The position numbers and the translations under genes are program-made. Below the pieces are notes generated by a model. It was not told the origin of the DNA. It searched no databases and worked only from the letters and a program-made list of their open reading frames with translations. A stretch of 64,000 nt of DNA from Variovorax boronicumulans (GTDB lineage Bacteria; Pseudomonadota; Gammaproteobacteria; Burkholderiales; Burkholderiaceae_C). The number at the start of each line of letters is the position of its first letter. Position 1 is the first letter of the stretch. Shown here in pieces: positions 43,809 to 53,649 of this stretch. The stretch covers positions 1-64,000 of the forward strand of contig NZ_JAUSSG010000009.1 of assembly GCF_030812215.1 (NCBI RefSeq), given 5' to 3'.

Positions 43809-43811
43809 CCC

Positions 43812-43827
43812 CGGCAAGAGATTGCCG
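43812..43827. terminator. Small hairpin between converging glycosyltransferase genes
   Basis: CGGCAA-gaga-TTGCCG in the 22-bp gap between two converging stops. No T-tract on either side, so weak or rho-dependent at best. Confidence 0.35.
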
Positions 43828-43830
43828 TCG

Positions 43831-45180
43831 TCAGCGAATGCGCTGCGAAGCCGCGTCGCGCGCGGCCATGTAGGCGGAGCGGTAGGGCTCGCCGAGATTG
43901 ATGAAATGCACGAGCAGCGTTTCGTCCGTCGCCAGGTGCGGTGGCGTGTTGATGCTCAAGTTGTCGAGCACGCTCTCTACGCCGACCAGCCCCTCGGCCG
44001 ACAGCACTTCGTTGGTGTAGTACTGGTCGCCCTGGCTGGCGTAGACGGTGGACTTGTCGTCGACGCTGCCGATCCGCGCCCAGATGCGTGCCAGCAGTTC
44101 CGCGTTGCGGGTCGTGTTCCTGAAACCCATCACCCCCGAGTTGAACGACCACGCCCCCACGTCCTTGCCCAGCAGCAGGTCTCGGCCATCGAGGAGCGTC
44201 TCGATGCGCCGGGTCTGGTTGAAGAACAGCGTGTCCGCGTCGATCCAGATGATCCAGTCGTGCTGTGCGAGGTGCTGCTGCAGCAGCCATGCGCGGACCC
44301 ACGAGCCGTTGATGCCCGGCCCGATTTCCTCCGGAACGGCCCGGTACACGTGGTAGGTGTACCCGTGCCTGTCGCAATAGCGCTTCGCGTTGTGCTCGGA
44401 AACGCGTGCGTAGCTGTTGATGTGATGGGTATACAGCGTCAGGAACGCAATGCGCGCACCCGGGTTGTAGGTGGTCAGCGGTTCGTCGGAAAGCGCCGGA
44501 TAGGCTGCCGGCTGCAACACAGGGCGACCATGCATCAGGGCGTCGTTGACCTGATCGACCAGCATGCGCTGCAGGTTCAGGTCGTGCAGCATGTCTTCGC
44601 GCAGCCCGCCGCCCGGCGCGACGATGGGCAGCGGCCCCGTGTTCACCACGAAGATGCGGGCATGAAACCACTGGCTGATGCGCCAGGAGACGTTCACGTA
44701 GATGTCCCCGATCGTGGCGTTGCATCCCAGCATGCCCGCGGGGCGCAGCCGTGCGGCTTCGTCGAGCCGCTCGGCCACCAGCGCGATCACTTGGCCGCAG
44801 TCCTCGATCAGCCGATGCAGCATGGCCCTGTTGGCGGGCGTATTGCGCAACACCATCATGTTGGTCATCGCCAGGCCGGCGTGCTCGCCGACGGCCGGGG
44901 CCTCGAGCACCAGCAAGTCGCGACCTTCCATCAACGTCTCGATGGCAACAGGGTGAAAAACCACCGAATTGCCGTCGAGAAACAGCAGCCAGTCACCTTC
45001 GGCCAGCCCGCGCAGGCGGCGAAGCATCTCGCTGTACCGGGCTCCGGCACGCAGCGCGGGATGGAGGATGTGGTCGCTGTCCGTCCACTGGTGGTCATAC
45101 CCGAACGAGCGGCAATAGTGCGCGTGGTTGCGCAACACCGCGTCGTCCTTGCGCTGAAAAAAGCTGAGGCACAAGGGCAT
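43831..45180 (-). CDS. Tandem-duplicated GT-A glycosyltransferase (GT34-like)
   Basis: 449 residues. The C-terminal half (about 235-440) is a galactosyltransferase-like GT-A domain: TLYTHHINSYARVSEHNAKR, HDWIIWIDADTLFFN (DxD at 314-316), SFNSGVMGFRNTTRN, SQGDQYYTNEVL. The N-terminal half (about 4-170) repeats the same layout: HAHYCRSFGYDHQW, GDWLLFLDGNSVVFHPVAIE, but with D69-G-N71 in place of DxD. ATG 45180 with a GAGGAG ribosome site is chosen over an in-frame ATG at 45228. It lies 10 nt downstream of nagZ on the same strand, at the tail of the lepA-nagZ block. Confidence 0.82.
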   Translation of the reverse strand: MPLCLSFFQRKDDAVLRNHAHYCRSFGYDHQWTDSDHILHPALRAGARYSEMLRRLRGLAEGDWLLFLDGNSVVFHPVAIETLMEGRDLLVLEAPAVGEHAGLAMTNMMVLRNTPANRAMLHRLIEDCGQVIALVAERLDEAARLRPAGMLGCNATIGDIYVNVSWRISQWFHARIFVVNTGPLPIVAPGGGLREDMLHDLNLQRMLVDQVNDALMHGRPVLQPAAYPALSDEPLTTYNPGARIAFLTLYTHHINSYARVSEHNAKRYCDRHGYTYHVYRAVPEEIGPGINGSWVRAWLLQQHLAQHDWIIWIDADTLFFNQTRRIETLLDGRDLLLGKDVGAWSFNSGVMGFRNTTRNAELLARIWARIGSVDDKSTVYASQGDQYYTNEVLSAEGLVGVESVLDNLSINTPPHLATDETLLVHFINLGEPYRSAYMAARDAASQRIR

Positions 45181-45190
45181 GTCTATCTCC

Positions 45191-46297
45191 TCAGGACGGA
45201 ACGCTTTCCTTGAGACCGGCAAGGGCAAGCAATCGTTTGGCGCCGCGGTATGCAGCCGACTCTGTCAGCGAATGCCAGTTCAATGCGGGGGCCTGAGGCA
45301 GCAGCGACTGCCGGCGTGCTTCGCTGGCAGCCTTGCCTTGCCAGCGCCCTGACGTCGCGGCGACTCCGAAGCCTTCCAGCAATCCGTCCAGCAGTGCGCC
45401 ATCGCCAATGCTCTGGTTGCAGACCATGGGCAGGTCGCATCCCGCTTCGAGCGCCGCCAGCGCGGCGTCGGTGAAGCTCAACAGTTCGCCGTCGATATAC
45501 CGCCCCGCCTCCATGCTCAGATCGTCGCTGAAGATCACGCCATCGAAGCCGAGTCGGGTGCGCAGCACGTCCTGAAGCCACTTCGACGAAAAACCCGCCG
45601 GCCGCGCATCGACCTTGGGATAGATGACGTGCGCAGGCATCACGGCAGCGAGCGTGCCGGCGAGCCAGTCGTAAGGCCTGGCGTCATCGGCCAGGATCGC
45701 CTTGAGGCTGCGCCGATCGACCGGGATCTCGACATGCGAATCCGCATTCACGAACCCATGCCCCGGAAAATGCTTTCCGCAGTTGCGCATCCCCATCTGC
45801 AGCATCCCGTGCATCACGCTCTTGGCCAGCAGCGCCACCACACGCGGGTCGCGGTGAAAACTGCGGTTGCCGATCACGCTGCTGCCGCCGTAATCCAGGT
45901 CGAGCACGGGCGCAAAGCTGAAATCGACGCCACAGGCGCGCAGCTCACCGGCAAGCACCTGCCCCGCCGCCGTCGCGGCCTGCGTGGCGCGCATGGCATC
46001 GCGCATCCACAGCTCGCCCAGCGACCGCATCGAAGGCAGGCGCGTGAAGCCGTCGGTGCGAAAGCGCTGCACACGCCCGCCTTCGTGGTCGACGCAGATC
46101 AGCAGGTCGGGACGGATCGCCTTGATCTCGGCATTGAGCGCGGTCATCTGCGCGCGGTCCTGCCAGTTGCGGGTGAAATGGATCACGCCACCGACCAGCG
46201 GGTTGGCCAGGCGCCGGCGGTCGGCGTCGTTGAGCTCGGTGCCCGCCACATCGATGATGAGCGGCGCGTGGATAGTGCTGCCTGTCGTCAGGGTCAT
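45191..46297 (-). CDS. nagZ: Beta-N-acetylhexosaminidase (cell-wall recycling)
   Basis: 368 residues, GH3 family. LLICVDHEGGRVQRFRTDGF and GKHFPGHGFVNADSHVEIP are the NagZ signatures; the latter contains the His-Asp acid/base dyad characteristic of the family, and FSDDLSMEAG carries the nucleophile Asp. Removes GlcNAc from anhydro-muropeptides in the cytoplasm. ATG 46297 overlaps the acpS stop by 4 nt. Confidence 0.95.
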   Translation of the reverse strand: MTLTTGSTIHAPLIIDVAGTELNDADRRRLANPLVGGVIHFTRNWQDRAQMTALNAEIKAIRPDLLICVDHEGGRVQRFRTDGFTRLPSMRSLGELWMRDAMRATQAATAAGQVLAGELRACGVDFSFAPVLDLDYGGSSVIGNRSFHRDPRVVALLAKSVMHGMLQMGMRNCGKHFPGHGFVNADSHVEIPVDRRSLKAILADDARPYDWLAGTLAAVMPAHVIYPKVDARPAGFSSKWLQDVLRTRLGFDGVIFSDDLSMEAGRYIDGELLSFTDAALAALEAGCDLPMVCNQSIGDGALLDGLLEGFGVAATSGRWQGKAASEARRQSLLPQAPALNWHSLTESAAYRGAKRLLALAGLKESVPS

Positions 46298-46704
46298 GCT
46301 TCGTTCTTGCTGTCTTTGTGTTCCACCACGACGAAGCTCGCGGCGTATTCGGTTTCGTCGGTCACCGTGACGTGGGCGGTGAGGCCCTTCGCCTCGAACC
46401 AGTCCTTGAGCTCGCCATGCAGCACGATGACCGGCTTGCCGCTGCGCAGGTTGGCGATCTCGCACAGGCGCCAGGTCATCGGCATCCGCATGCCGAGGCC
46501 GATGGCCTTGCTGAAAGCTTCCTTGGCCGAGAAACGGGTGGCCAGGTAGCTGAGGCCGCGCTTGGGCCAGCGCGCGCTACGGGCTTGCCAGACCGCGAAT
46601 TCGGCATCGCTCAGCACCTTGCGCGCGAACCGCTCGCCCTGGCGCTCGAAGGTCGCGGCGATGCGGCGCAGGTCGCAGATGTCGGTGCCGATGCCGTAGA
46701 TCAT
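46294..46704 (-). CDS. acpS: Holo-[acyl-carrier-protein] synthase
   Basis: 136 residues. MIYGIGTDICDLRRIAATFE carries the metal Asp, and RFSAKEAFSKAIGLGM carries the second metal ligand Glu and the Lys. Transfers 4'-phosphopantetheine from CoA to ACP Ser37 (acpP is in this window at 59538). 4-nt overlaps with pdxJ and nagZ. Confidence 0.96.
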   Translation of the reverse strand: MIYGIGTDICDLRRIAATFERQGERFARKVLSDAEFAVWQARSARWPKRGLSYLATRFSAKEAFSKAIGLGMRMPMTWRLCEIANLRSGKPVIVLHGELKDWFEAKGLTAHVTVTDETEYAASFVVVEHKDSKNEA

Positions 46705-47486
46705 GCAGGCCGGGCCTGTTGTTGCGCCTCTGTGATGCAGCGCAGGTATTCGCGTGTCGTGGTGGCGTAGCCAAGCTCGAGCGCGTCGGCGACGAACGCG
46801 TGGCCGATCGAGACCTCGTGAACGCCGCGCACCGCGCGAAGGAACGCGGTGAGGTTGTCGCGGCTCAGGTCGTGGCCGGCGTTGACGCCCAGGCCTGCGG
46901 CCTGCGCCGCCCGCGCCGATTCGACGTACCGCGCGAGCACGGCCTCTTCGTCGGCCGTGCCGCGCGATGCGGCATAGCCTTCGGTGTAGAGCTCGACGCG
47001 GTCCGCGCCCACCGCCTTGACCGCGGCCATCATTTCGGGGATCGGATCCATGAACAGGCTGACGCGCACGCCCAGCGCCTTGGCTTCGGCGATCAGCGGG
47101 CGCAGCCGCTCGGCGTCGTCGGGAAAGCTCCAGCCATGGTCGCTGGTCGACTGGGATTCGCTGTCGGGCACGAAGGTCGCCTGGTGCGGACGCAATTCGC
47201 GCACGAAGTCCATCAGGTTGTGGAAGGGATTGCCTTCGATGTTGAACTCGATGCCCGGCCAGTCCTTCGCAAGCAGAGCGGAGAGGTCGCTCACGTCGTG
47301 CGCGCGGATGTGGCGCGCGTCGGGCCGAGGGTGCACGGTGATGCCCTGGGCGCCCGCGGCCAGGCACGCGTTGGCAGCGGTCAACACGCTCGGAATACCC
47401 AGGTGGCGCGTGTTGCGGACCAAGGCCACCTTGTTGAGGTTGACCGAAAGGGAAGTGGCGGTGCCGGCGTTGCCTGAGGTGCTCAT
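46701..47486 (-). CDS. pdxJ: Pyridoxine 5'-phosphate synthase
   Basis: 261 residues, TIM barrel. LSVNLNKVALVRNTRHLGIP, GAQGITVHPRPDARHIRAHD, EFNIEGNPFHNLMDFV and GLGVNAGHDLSRDNL are PdxJ signatures. Condenses 1-deoxyxylulose-5-phosphate with 3-amino-2-oxopropyl phosphate in vitamin B6 synthesis. 4-nt overlap with recO, as in many proteobacteria. Confidence 0.97.
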   Translation of the reverse strand: MSTSGNAGTATSLSVNLNKVALVRNTRHLGIPSVLTAANACLAAGAQGITVHPRPDARHIRAHDVSDLSALLAKDWPGIEFNIEGNPFHNLMDFVRELRPHQATFVPDSESQSTSDHGWSFPDDAERLRPLIAEAKALGVRVSLFMDPIPEMMAAVKAVGADRVELYTEGYAASRGTADEEAVLARYVESARAAQAAGLGVNAGHDLSRDNLTAFLRAVRGVHEVSIGHAFVADALELGYATTTREYLRCITEAQQQARPA

Positions 47487-48256
47487 AGTGCTTGCAGATC
47501 TCTCATCATTTGCCGCGTGCGCAGCGTGGACACGCCGCAATGGTAGTTGAGCAAGGCACGCAGCTGGTTTCTGAGGGCGCTGTTGCTGCCGGCGTTCATG
47601 GTGGCGATCTCGCGCAGGGTCGCGGTGAAGGGCGCGCGGTCGTCGAGCACGGCCTGCAGGGTCTGCCAGTCGGCGCCGGCCAGGCTGGCCTCGCCGTCCG
47701 TTGCCATACGCAGTCCCGCCTCGGGCACGAGGCTGTAGCGCACGTCGGCGTCGAGTGGCTCCAGGGTCAGCGTCTGCACGTCGAGCGAAGGCAGCAGGCC
47801 GACCTCGCGCAGCAGGATCAGTTCGAAGGCGCGCAGCGCGGCAGCCTGGGTTGCTGCCTGGGCGCCGGCGTGGTCGCCCGCGAGCACCTGCACCACGCCG
47901 GCATAGGCATCGAACAGCGCCTCGTGCGCGTCGTCCCGTGCCAGCAGGCGCAGCAGCAATTCGTTGATGTAGTAGCCGGAGAGCAGCGCCTCGCCGGTCG
48001 GCATGACGTGGCCGCCCATCCATTCCGCACCCTTGAGCGTGCGGATCTCGGCATCGCCGCCGTAATTGAGCTGCAGCGGCTGCAGCGGCAGCAGCACCGG
48101 CCGGAAATTGGAGCTCGGGCGCTTCGCTCCCTTGGCCACCAGCGCGATGCGCCCGTGGTGACGGGTGAAGACCTCCAGGATCAGGCTCGACTCGCTCCAG
48201 TCGTAGCGATGGAGCACGTACGCCGGTTCATGCGAAACGCGGTGGGCAGCGGCCAC
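47483..48256 (-). CDS. recO: DNA repair protein RecO
   Basis: 257 residues from GTG 48256. N-terminal OB fold: EPAYVLHRYDWSESSLILEV, RHHGRIALVAKGAKRPSSNF. The helical C-terminal domain includes LLSGYYINELLLRLLARDDA and FELILLREVGLLPSL. The zinc cysteines found in some RecO are absent. Loads RecA with RecR/RecF. 1 nt separates it from era. Confidence 0.94.
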   Translation of the reverse strand: MAAAHRVSHEPAYVLHRYDWSESSLILEVFTRHHGRIALVAKGAKRPSSNFRPVLLPLQPLQLNYGGDAEIRTLKGAEWMGGHVMPTGEALLSGYYINELLLRLLARDDAHEALFDAYAGVVQVLAGDHAGAQAATQAAALRAFELILLREVGLLPSLDVQTLTLEPLDADVRYSLVPEAGLRMATDGEASLAGADWQTLQAVLDDRAPFTATLREIATMNAGSNSALRNQLRALLNYHCGVSTLRTRQMMRDLQAL

Positions 48257-48257
48257 T

Positions 48258-49226
48258 TCATTCGTAGCCGAAGGAGCGCACGCGCGCCTCGTCGTCGGCC
48301 CAGCCGGAACGCACCTTGACCCACAGTTCGAGGAACACCTTGGCGTCGGCCAGCTTCTCGAGCTCGACGCGTGTTTCCATGCCGATGCGCTTGATGCGCT
48401 CGCCCTTGTCGCCGATCACCATGGCCTTGTGGCCGTCGCGCTCGACCACGATGGTGGCGGCAATGCGCAAGAGGCGCTTCTGGCCCTTCTTCTGGGGCGG
48501 CTCTTCCTCGAACTTGTCGATGATGACGGTCGACGTGTAGGGCAGCTCGTCGCCGGTCAGGCGGAAAAGCTTTTCGCGCACCAGCTCGCCGGCCAGGAAT
48601 TTCTCGCTGCGGTCGGTCAGCTCGTCCTCGTCGTAGAACCAGGGCTGCTCGGGCAGGTATTTCTCGCAGATGCCGAAGAGGCGCTCGACGTCCTTGGCGT
48701 TCTTGGCCGACATCGGCACGAACTCGGCAAAAGCGTGCTTCGCCTGCATGGTCTGCAGCCAGGGTGCGATGTCGCCGCGGCGGTGCACGTTGTCCAGTTT
48801 GTTGGCCAGGAGCACCGTCGGAATGCCCTTGCCCAGCAGCTTGAGCACACGTTCGTCGGCCGGCGTGAAGCTGCCGGCCTCGACCACGAACAGGATCAGG
48901 TCCACGTCGCCGACCGCGCCTTGCACGGTCTTGTTGAGCGACTTGTTCAGCGCGTTGGCGTGCAGGGTCTGGAAACCGGGCGTATCGACGAACACGAACT
49001 GCGTCGCGCCCAGCGTGCGCATGCCGGTGATGCGGTGGCGCGTGGTCTGGGCCTTGCGCGAGGTGATGCTGATCTTCTGGCCGACCAGCGCATTGAGCAG
49101 GGTCGACTTGCCCACGTTGGGCTTGCCGACGATGGCGATGAGGCCACAGTGTTGGGGGCCACCTGGGGCGGCGCCGTCGCCTGCTGCATCTTGGGGGTCG
49201 GCTTCTGGATTGGTAACGTCGTTCAT
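48258..49226 (-). CDS. era: GTPase Era
   Basis: 322 residues. G1 AIVGKPNVGKSTLLNALVGQ, G3 FVDTPGFQT, G4 LLANKLDNVH and G5 FVPMSAKNAKD are all present; the C-terminal KH domain includes VVERDGHKAMVIGDKGERIK. An extra 25-residue acidic/Gly-rich N-terminus (MNDVTNPEADPQDAAGDGAA) precedes the G domain. Binds the 3' end of 16S rRNA during 30S maturation. 7 nt after rnc. Confidence 0.97.
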   Translation of the reverse strand: MNDVTNPEADPQDAAGDGAAPGGPQHCGLIAIVGKPNVGKSTLLNALVGQKISITSRKAQTTRHRITGMRTLGATQFVFVDTPGFQTLHANALNKSLNKTVQGAVGDVDLILFVVEAGSFTPADERVLKLLGKGIPTVLLANKLDNVHRRGDIAPWLQTMQAKHAFAEFVPMSAKNAKDVERLFGICEKYLPEQPWFYDEDELTDRSEKFLAGELVREKLFRLTGDELPYTSTVIIDKFEEEPPQKKGQKRLLRIAATIVVERDGHKAMVIGDKGERIKRIGMETRVELEKLADAKVFLELWVKVRSGWADDEARVRSFGYE

Positions 49227-49233
49227 TGTGATT

Positions 49234-49920
49234 TCACGCAGCTCCGCGTGCCTTGAGCCGGATCAGCATGGCAGCCGCGGCAGCCTGCTCGCCGGCGCGG
49301 CGCGAGCCGCCGATGCCGCGTTCGCGAAGGCCCAACTCGGGCACCTCGCACTCGACATCGAAAGTCTGTTTGTGCGCTGCACCCAGCGTCGCTGCCACGC
49401 GATACACCGGCAGCTTCATTTTGTGGCCCTGCAACCATTCCTGCAATTCGGTTTTCGGGTCCTTGGCCGCCGCTTCCATGCGCGGATTGATCTCGACCGA
49501 TTCGTACAGCCGGCGCACCAGCGCCTCGGCGGCCGCAAAGCCCGCGTCGAGGTAGACCGCGCCGATCAGCGCCTCGAGGGCATCGGCCAGGATCGAAGGC
49601 CGGTTCGGCCCGCCCGAGCGCGCCTCGCCCTCGCCAAGCCGCAGCAGCGGCGAGAGCTGGAGTTCGAGCGCCAGGCGATGCAGGGTGTCCTGCTTGACCA
49701 GATTGGCCCGCACGCGCGACAAATCGCCTTCAGGCAGGGCCGAGAGGCGCGTGTACAGCAGGTGCGATACCGCCAGGTTGAGCACCGAGTCGCCGAGAAA
49801 CTCGAGGCGCTCGTTGTGATCGGCCGAGAAGCTGCGGTGCGTGAGCGCGAGCTGGAGCAGCCGCGTGTCGGAGAACGAATGCTTGAGGCGCGCCTGCAGC
49901 GCGACGAGGCTGCCGTCCAC
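49234..49920 (-). CDS. rnc: Ribonuclease III
   Basis: 228 residues. The RNase III signature NERLEFLGDSVLNLAVSHLL carries the catalytic Glu and Asp; ILADALEALIGAVYLDAGFA carries the second acidic pair. The dsRNA-binding domain (about 155-225) has DPKTELQEWLQGHKMKLPVY and GIGGSRRAGEQAAAAAML. Processes rRNA and dsRNA. In the lepB-DUF4845-rnc-era block. Confidence 0.97.
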   Translation of the reverse strand: MDGSLVALQARLKHSFSDTRLLQLALTHRSFSADHNERLEFLGDSVLNLAVSHLLYTRLSALPEGDLSRVRANLVKQDTLHRLALELQLSPLLRLGEGEARSGGPNRPSILADALEALIGAVYLDAGFAAAEALVRRLYESVEINPRMEAAAKDPKTELQEWLQGHKMKLPVYRVAATLGAAHKQTFDVECEVPELGLRERGIGGSRRAGEQAAAAAMLIRLKARGAA

Positions 49921-49937
49921 CTTTTTCAGCGCCGCGT

Positions 49938-50306
49938 TCAGCGGGTCTCGCCCTTGTACTTGAGCGTCAGGTAGGCCGGGCCGAACAAGGGAATCTCGCG
50001 CTCGTAGGCATACGAGACGACAACCTTGTCGCCGACCTTCTTGATGTCCAGATCACGGCCGCTCACCGACTTGAAGTCGTCGATGGCCTGGGCGCGATCG
50101 AAGATGGCGCGAATTTCGGGCACGGTCGTGCCCTCCTTGGCCTTGTTGGCGGCCTTGTCGATGGCTTGCCATTCGATCAACGTCGGAATGACCTGCGCGA
50201 CGACCACGCCCACACAACCGAGTACTGCCGCGACGAACAGCAGGCCGATGAACGAGATGCCGCGCTGGTGCGTGGCCCTGCTGCGGATGGACCGGTTAGC
50301 TCTCAT
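49938..50306 (-). CDS. DUF4845 membrane protein
   Basis: 122 residues. One N-terminal TM (GISFIGLLFVAAVLGCVGVV) then a small extracytoplasmic domain with VIPTLIEWQAIDKAANKAKE and DIKKVGDKVVVSYAYEREIP. The TM start resembles a type IV pilin-like N-terminus (QRGISFIGLL). It lies between lepB and rnc, the usual place for DUF4845 in Burkholderiales. Function unknown. Confidence 0.9.
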   Translation of the reverse strand: MRANRSIRSRATHQRGISFIGLLFVAAVLGCVGVVVAQVIPTLIEWQAIDKAANKAKEGTTVPEIRAIFDRAQAIDDFKSVSGRDLDIKKVGDKVVVSYAYEREIPLFGPAYLTLKYKGETR

Positions 50307-50341
50307 GCCCTCTTACCCCTCGAACAGTGTTGAATGACTGC

Positions 50342-51307
50342 TTATTGAAATGGACCGATGCGGCCGAAATCGCCGAAGTTCATCCAGACGAAGAACGCCC
50401 TGCCCACGATGTTCTTGTCCGGAACGAAGCCCCAGAAGCGCGAATCCGCCGAATTATCGCGGTTGTCGCCCATCATGAAATACTGGCCGGCCGGCACCTT
50501 GCACACCACGCCTTCGACGGAGTAGCGGCAGTTTTCGCGGAACGGGAAGTCGCTCGCGCCCGGAACGAAGGACGGGGCACCTTCGTCGTTGAGGATCTTG
50601 TGCTGCTTGCCGGCGAGGTCCTCGTCGAACTGCTTGAGCAGACGCATCGATTCGCCGTCAAGGTAGTCGGGCGCCGCGGTCTTGGACACCGGTTGGCCGT
50701 TGATCGTGAGCTTCTTGTTCAGGTAGGCCACTTCGTCGCCCGGGATGCCGACCACGCGCTTGATGTAGTCCATGCTGGGTTTGGGCGGATAGCGGAACAC
50801 CACCACGTCGCCACGCGCGAGCGGCGTGCCCTCGGTGATCTTGGTGTTGATGACCGGCAGGCGCAGGCCGTAGGTGAACTTGTTGACCAGGATCAGGTCG
50901 CCGGTCAGGAGCGTGGGCATCATCGAACCCGACGGGATCTTGAAGGGCTCGTAGAGGAACGAACGCAGCAGGAACACCACCAGGATCACCGGGAAGAGGC
51001 CCGCCGTCCAATCGAGCCACCAGGGCTGCATCAGCAGGCGCTCGCTGGCTTTGGTATCGGCCGTATCGACCTGGGTAATGCCCTGCCCGGCCAGCCGCGC
51101 GTTGCGCTCGGCCATCGAGGCCTCGAGCGTCGCCGCGGCTTTCTCGCGCTTGGGCAGGAAGTAGAAGCGCTCGGCCAGCCAATAGAGGCCGGTGACCACC
51201 GTAGCCACGAACAGCAGCAATGCGAAGTTGCCTTCGATCATGCCGAAGTACCAGGCTCCGACATAGCTGGCGAATGCCGCAAGGACCAGGGAAGTGATGA
51301 GTGCCAT
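50342..51307 (-). CDS. lepB: Signal peptidase I
   Basis: 321 residues. Two N-terminal TM segments (LITSLVLAAFASYVGAWYF, NFALLLFVATVVTGLYWLA) and another hydrophobic stretch before the catalytic domain. The catalytic Ser is in IPSGSMMPTLLTGDLILVNK and the Lys in YIKRVVGIPGDEVAY; GDNRDNSADSRFWGFV is box E. Cleaves Sec signal peptides. ATG 51307 is 8 nt after the lepA stop; upstream in-frame ATGs lie within lepA. Confidence 0.97.
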   Translation of the reverse strand: MALITSLVLAAFASYVGAWYFGMIEGNFALLLFVATVVTGLYWLAERFYFLPKREKAAATLEASMAERNARLAGQGITQVDTADTKASERLLMQPWWLDWTAGLFPVILVVFLLRSFLYEPFKIPSGSMMPTLLTGDLILVNKFTYGLRLPVINTKITEGTPLARGDVVVFRYPPKPSMDYIKRVVGIPGDEVAYLNKKLTINGQPVSKTAAPDYLDGESMRLLKQFDEDLAGKQHKILNDEGAPSFVPGASDFPFRENCRYSVEGVVCKVPAGQYFMMGDNRDNSADSRFWGFVPDKNIVGRAFFVWMNFGDFGRIGPFQ

Positions 51308-51315
51308 TTTTTTGA

Positions 51316-53127
<1,812 letters not shown>

Positions 53128-53182
53128 CAACGGGAACGCTTAAGTACTTGAATTGGCTCGTGCCCAGCAGCGAGCGGGCAAG

Positions 53183-53213
53183 AAAAAAGGGCGCGTCTTC
53201 TGGAGACGCGCCC
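53183..53213 (-). terminator. Terminator or attenuator upstream of lepA
   Basis: Stem GGGCGCGTCT / AGACGCGCCC with 5-nt loop; on the minus strand it is followed by TTTTTT. It lies 56 nt before the lepA ATG, downstream of the degP terminator, so it ends something other than degP. Confidence 0.85.
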
Positions 53214-53340
53214 TGAACCAACAAGCAATGGCAACTGCAGTAGTTGGAACTTCATTGTAGGCAAAAAGGGAGGCACGTACATCCGGGAACAGGGTCCAAA
53301 GGGCTCGTTGCAGGTCCACAACATCAAAGATATATACAGG

Positions 53341-53349
53341 TTATCCACA
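53341..53349 (+). promoter_or_regulatory. Perfect DnaA box
   Basis: TTATCCACA, identical to the strong R1-type DnaA box. Related partial words lie nearby: tccacaa (53322), ttgtggg (53376), tgtggag (53390), tccacaa (53504). Confidence 0.5.
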
Positions 53350-53593
53350 AGATCGGTGGAGCAGTCTATGAACAACTTGTGGGCGATCTGTGGAGCACCG
53401 GTGGACTGCTGTCTGACATCTCGCATCGTGAAGGTCGTTGCACTCCTTATGCGCTGACCAGCCGCCGCGAGTGCCCTATTCTACCGAAAACCGTCCTTAG
53501 CCTTCCACAAAGTTAGTGAGCGCAAACCAAAATCAAGGCTTTTGAAGGCCCAGATTTTTTTAGAGGTCTGCGCCTGAACGTCGTAAACGCCTC

Positions 53594-53630
53594 AAAAAAA
53601 CGGCCCCAAACCCGACTGCCGGGTGGGGCC
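53594..53630 (-). terminator. Rho-independent terminator after degP
   Basis: GGCCCC-ACCC / GGGT-TTGGGGCC stem (minus strand) followed by seven Ts, 20 nt after the degP stop. Ends the rpoE-rseA-rseB-degP operon. Confidence 0.88.
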
Positions 53631-53649
53631 ACTTGACGGCAACGCCGGA

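Larger units (their letters stand above)
53128..53649. other. 522-nt non-coding segment between degP and lepA
   Basis: No frame with a ribosome site or family pattern on either strand. It contains two minus-strand terminators (53594-53630 and 53183-53213), a perfect DnaA box (53341-53349), several further CCACA/TGTGG words, and a TAGAAT box at 53478-53483 (minus). Between the terminators about 380 nt could be a separate small transcript or a lepA leader. Confidence 0.6.
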
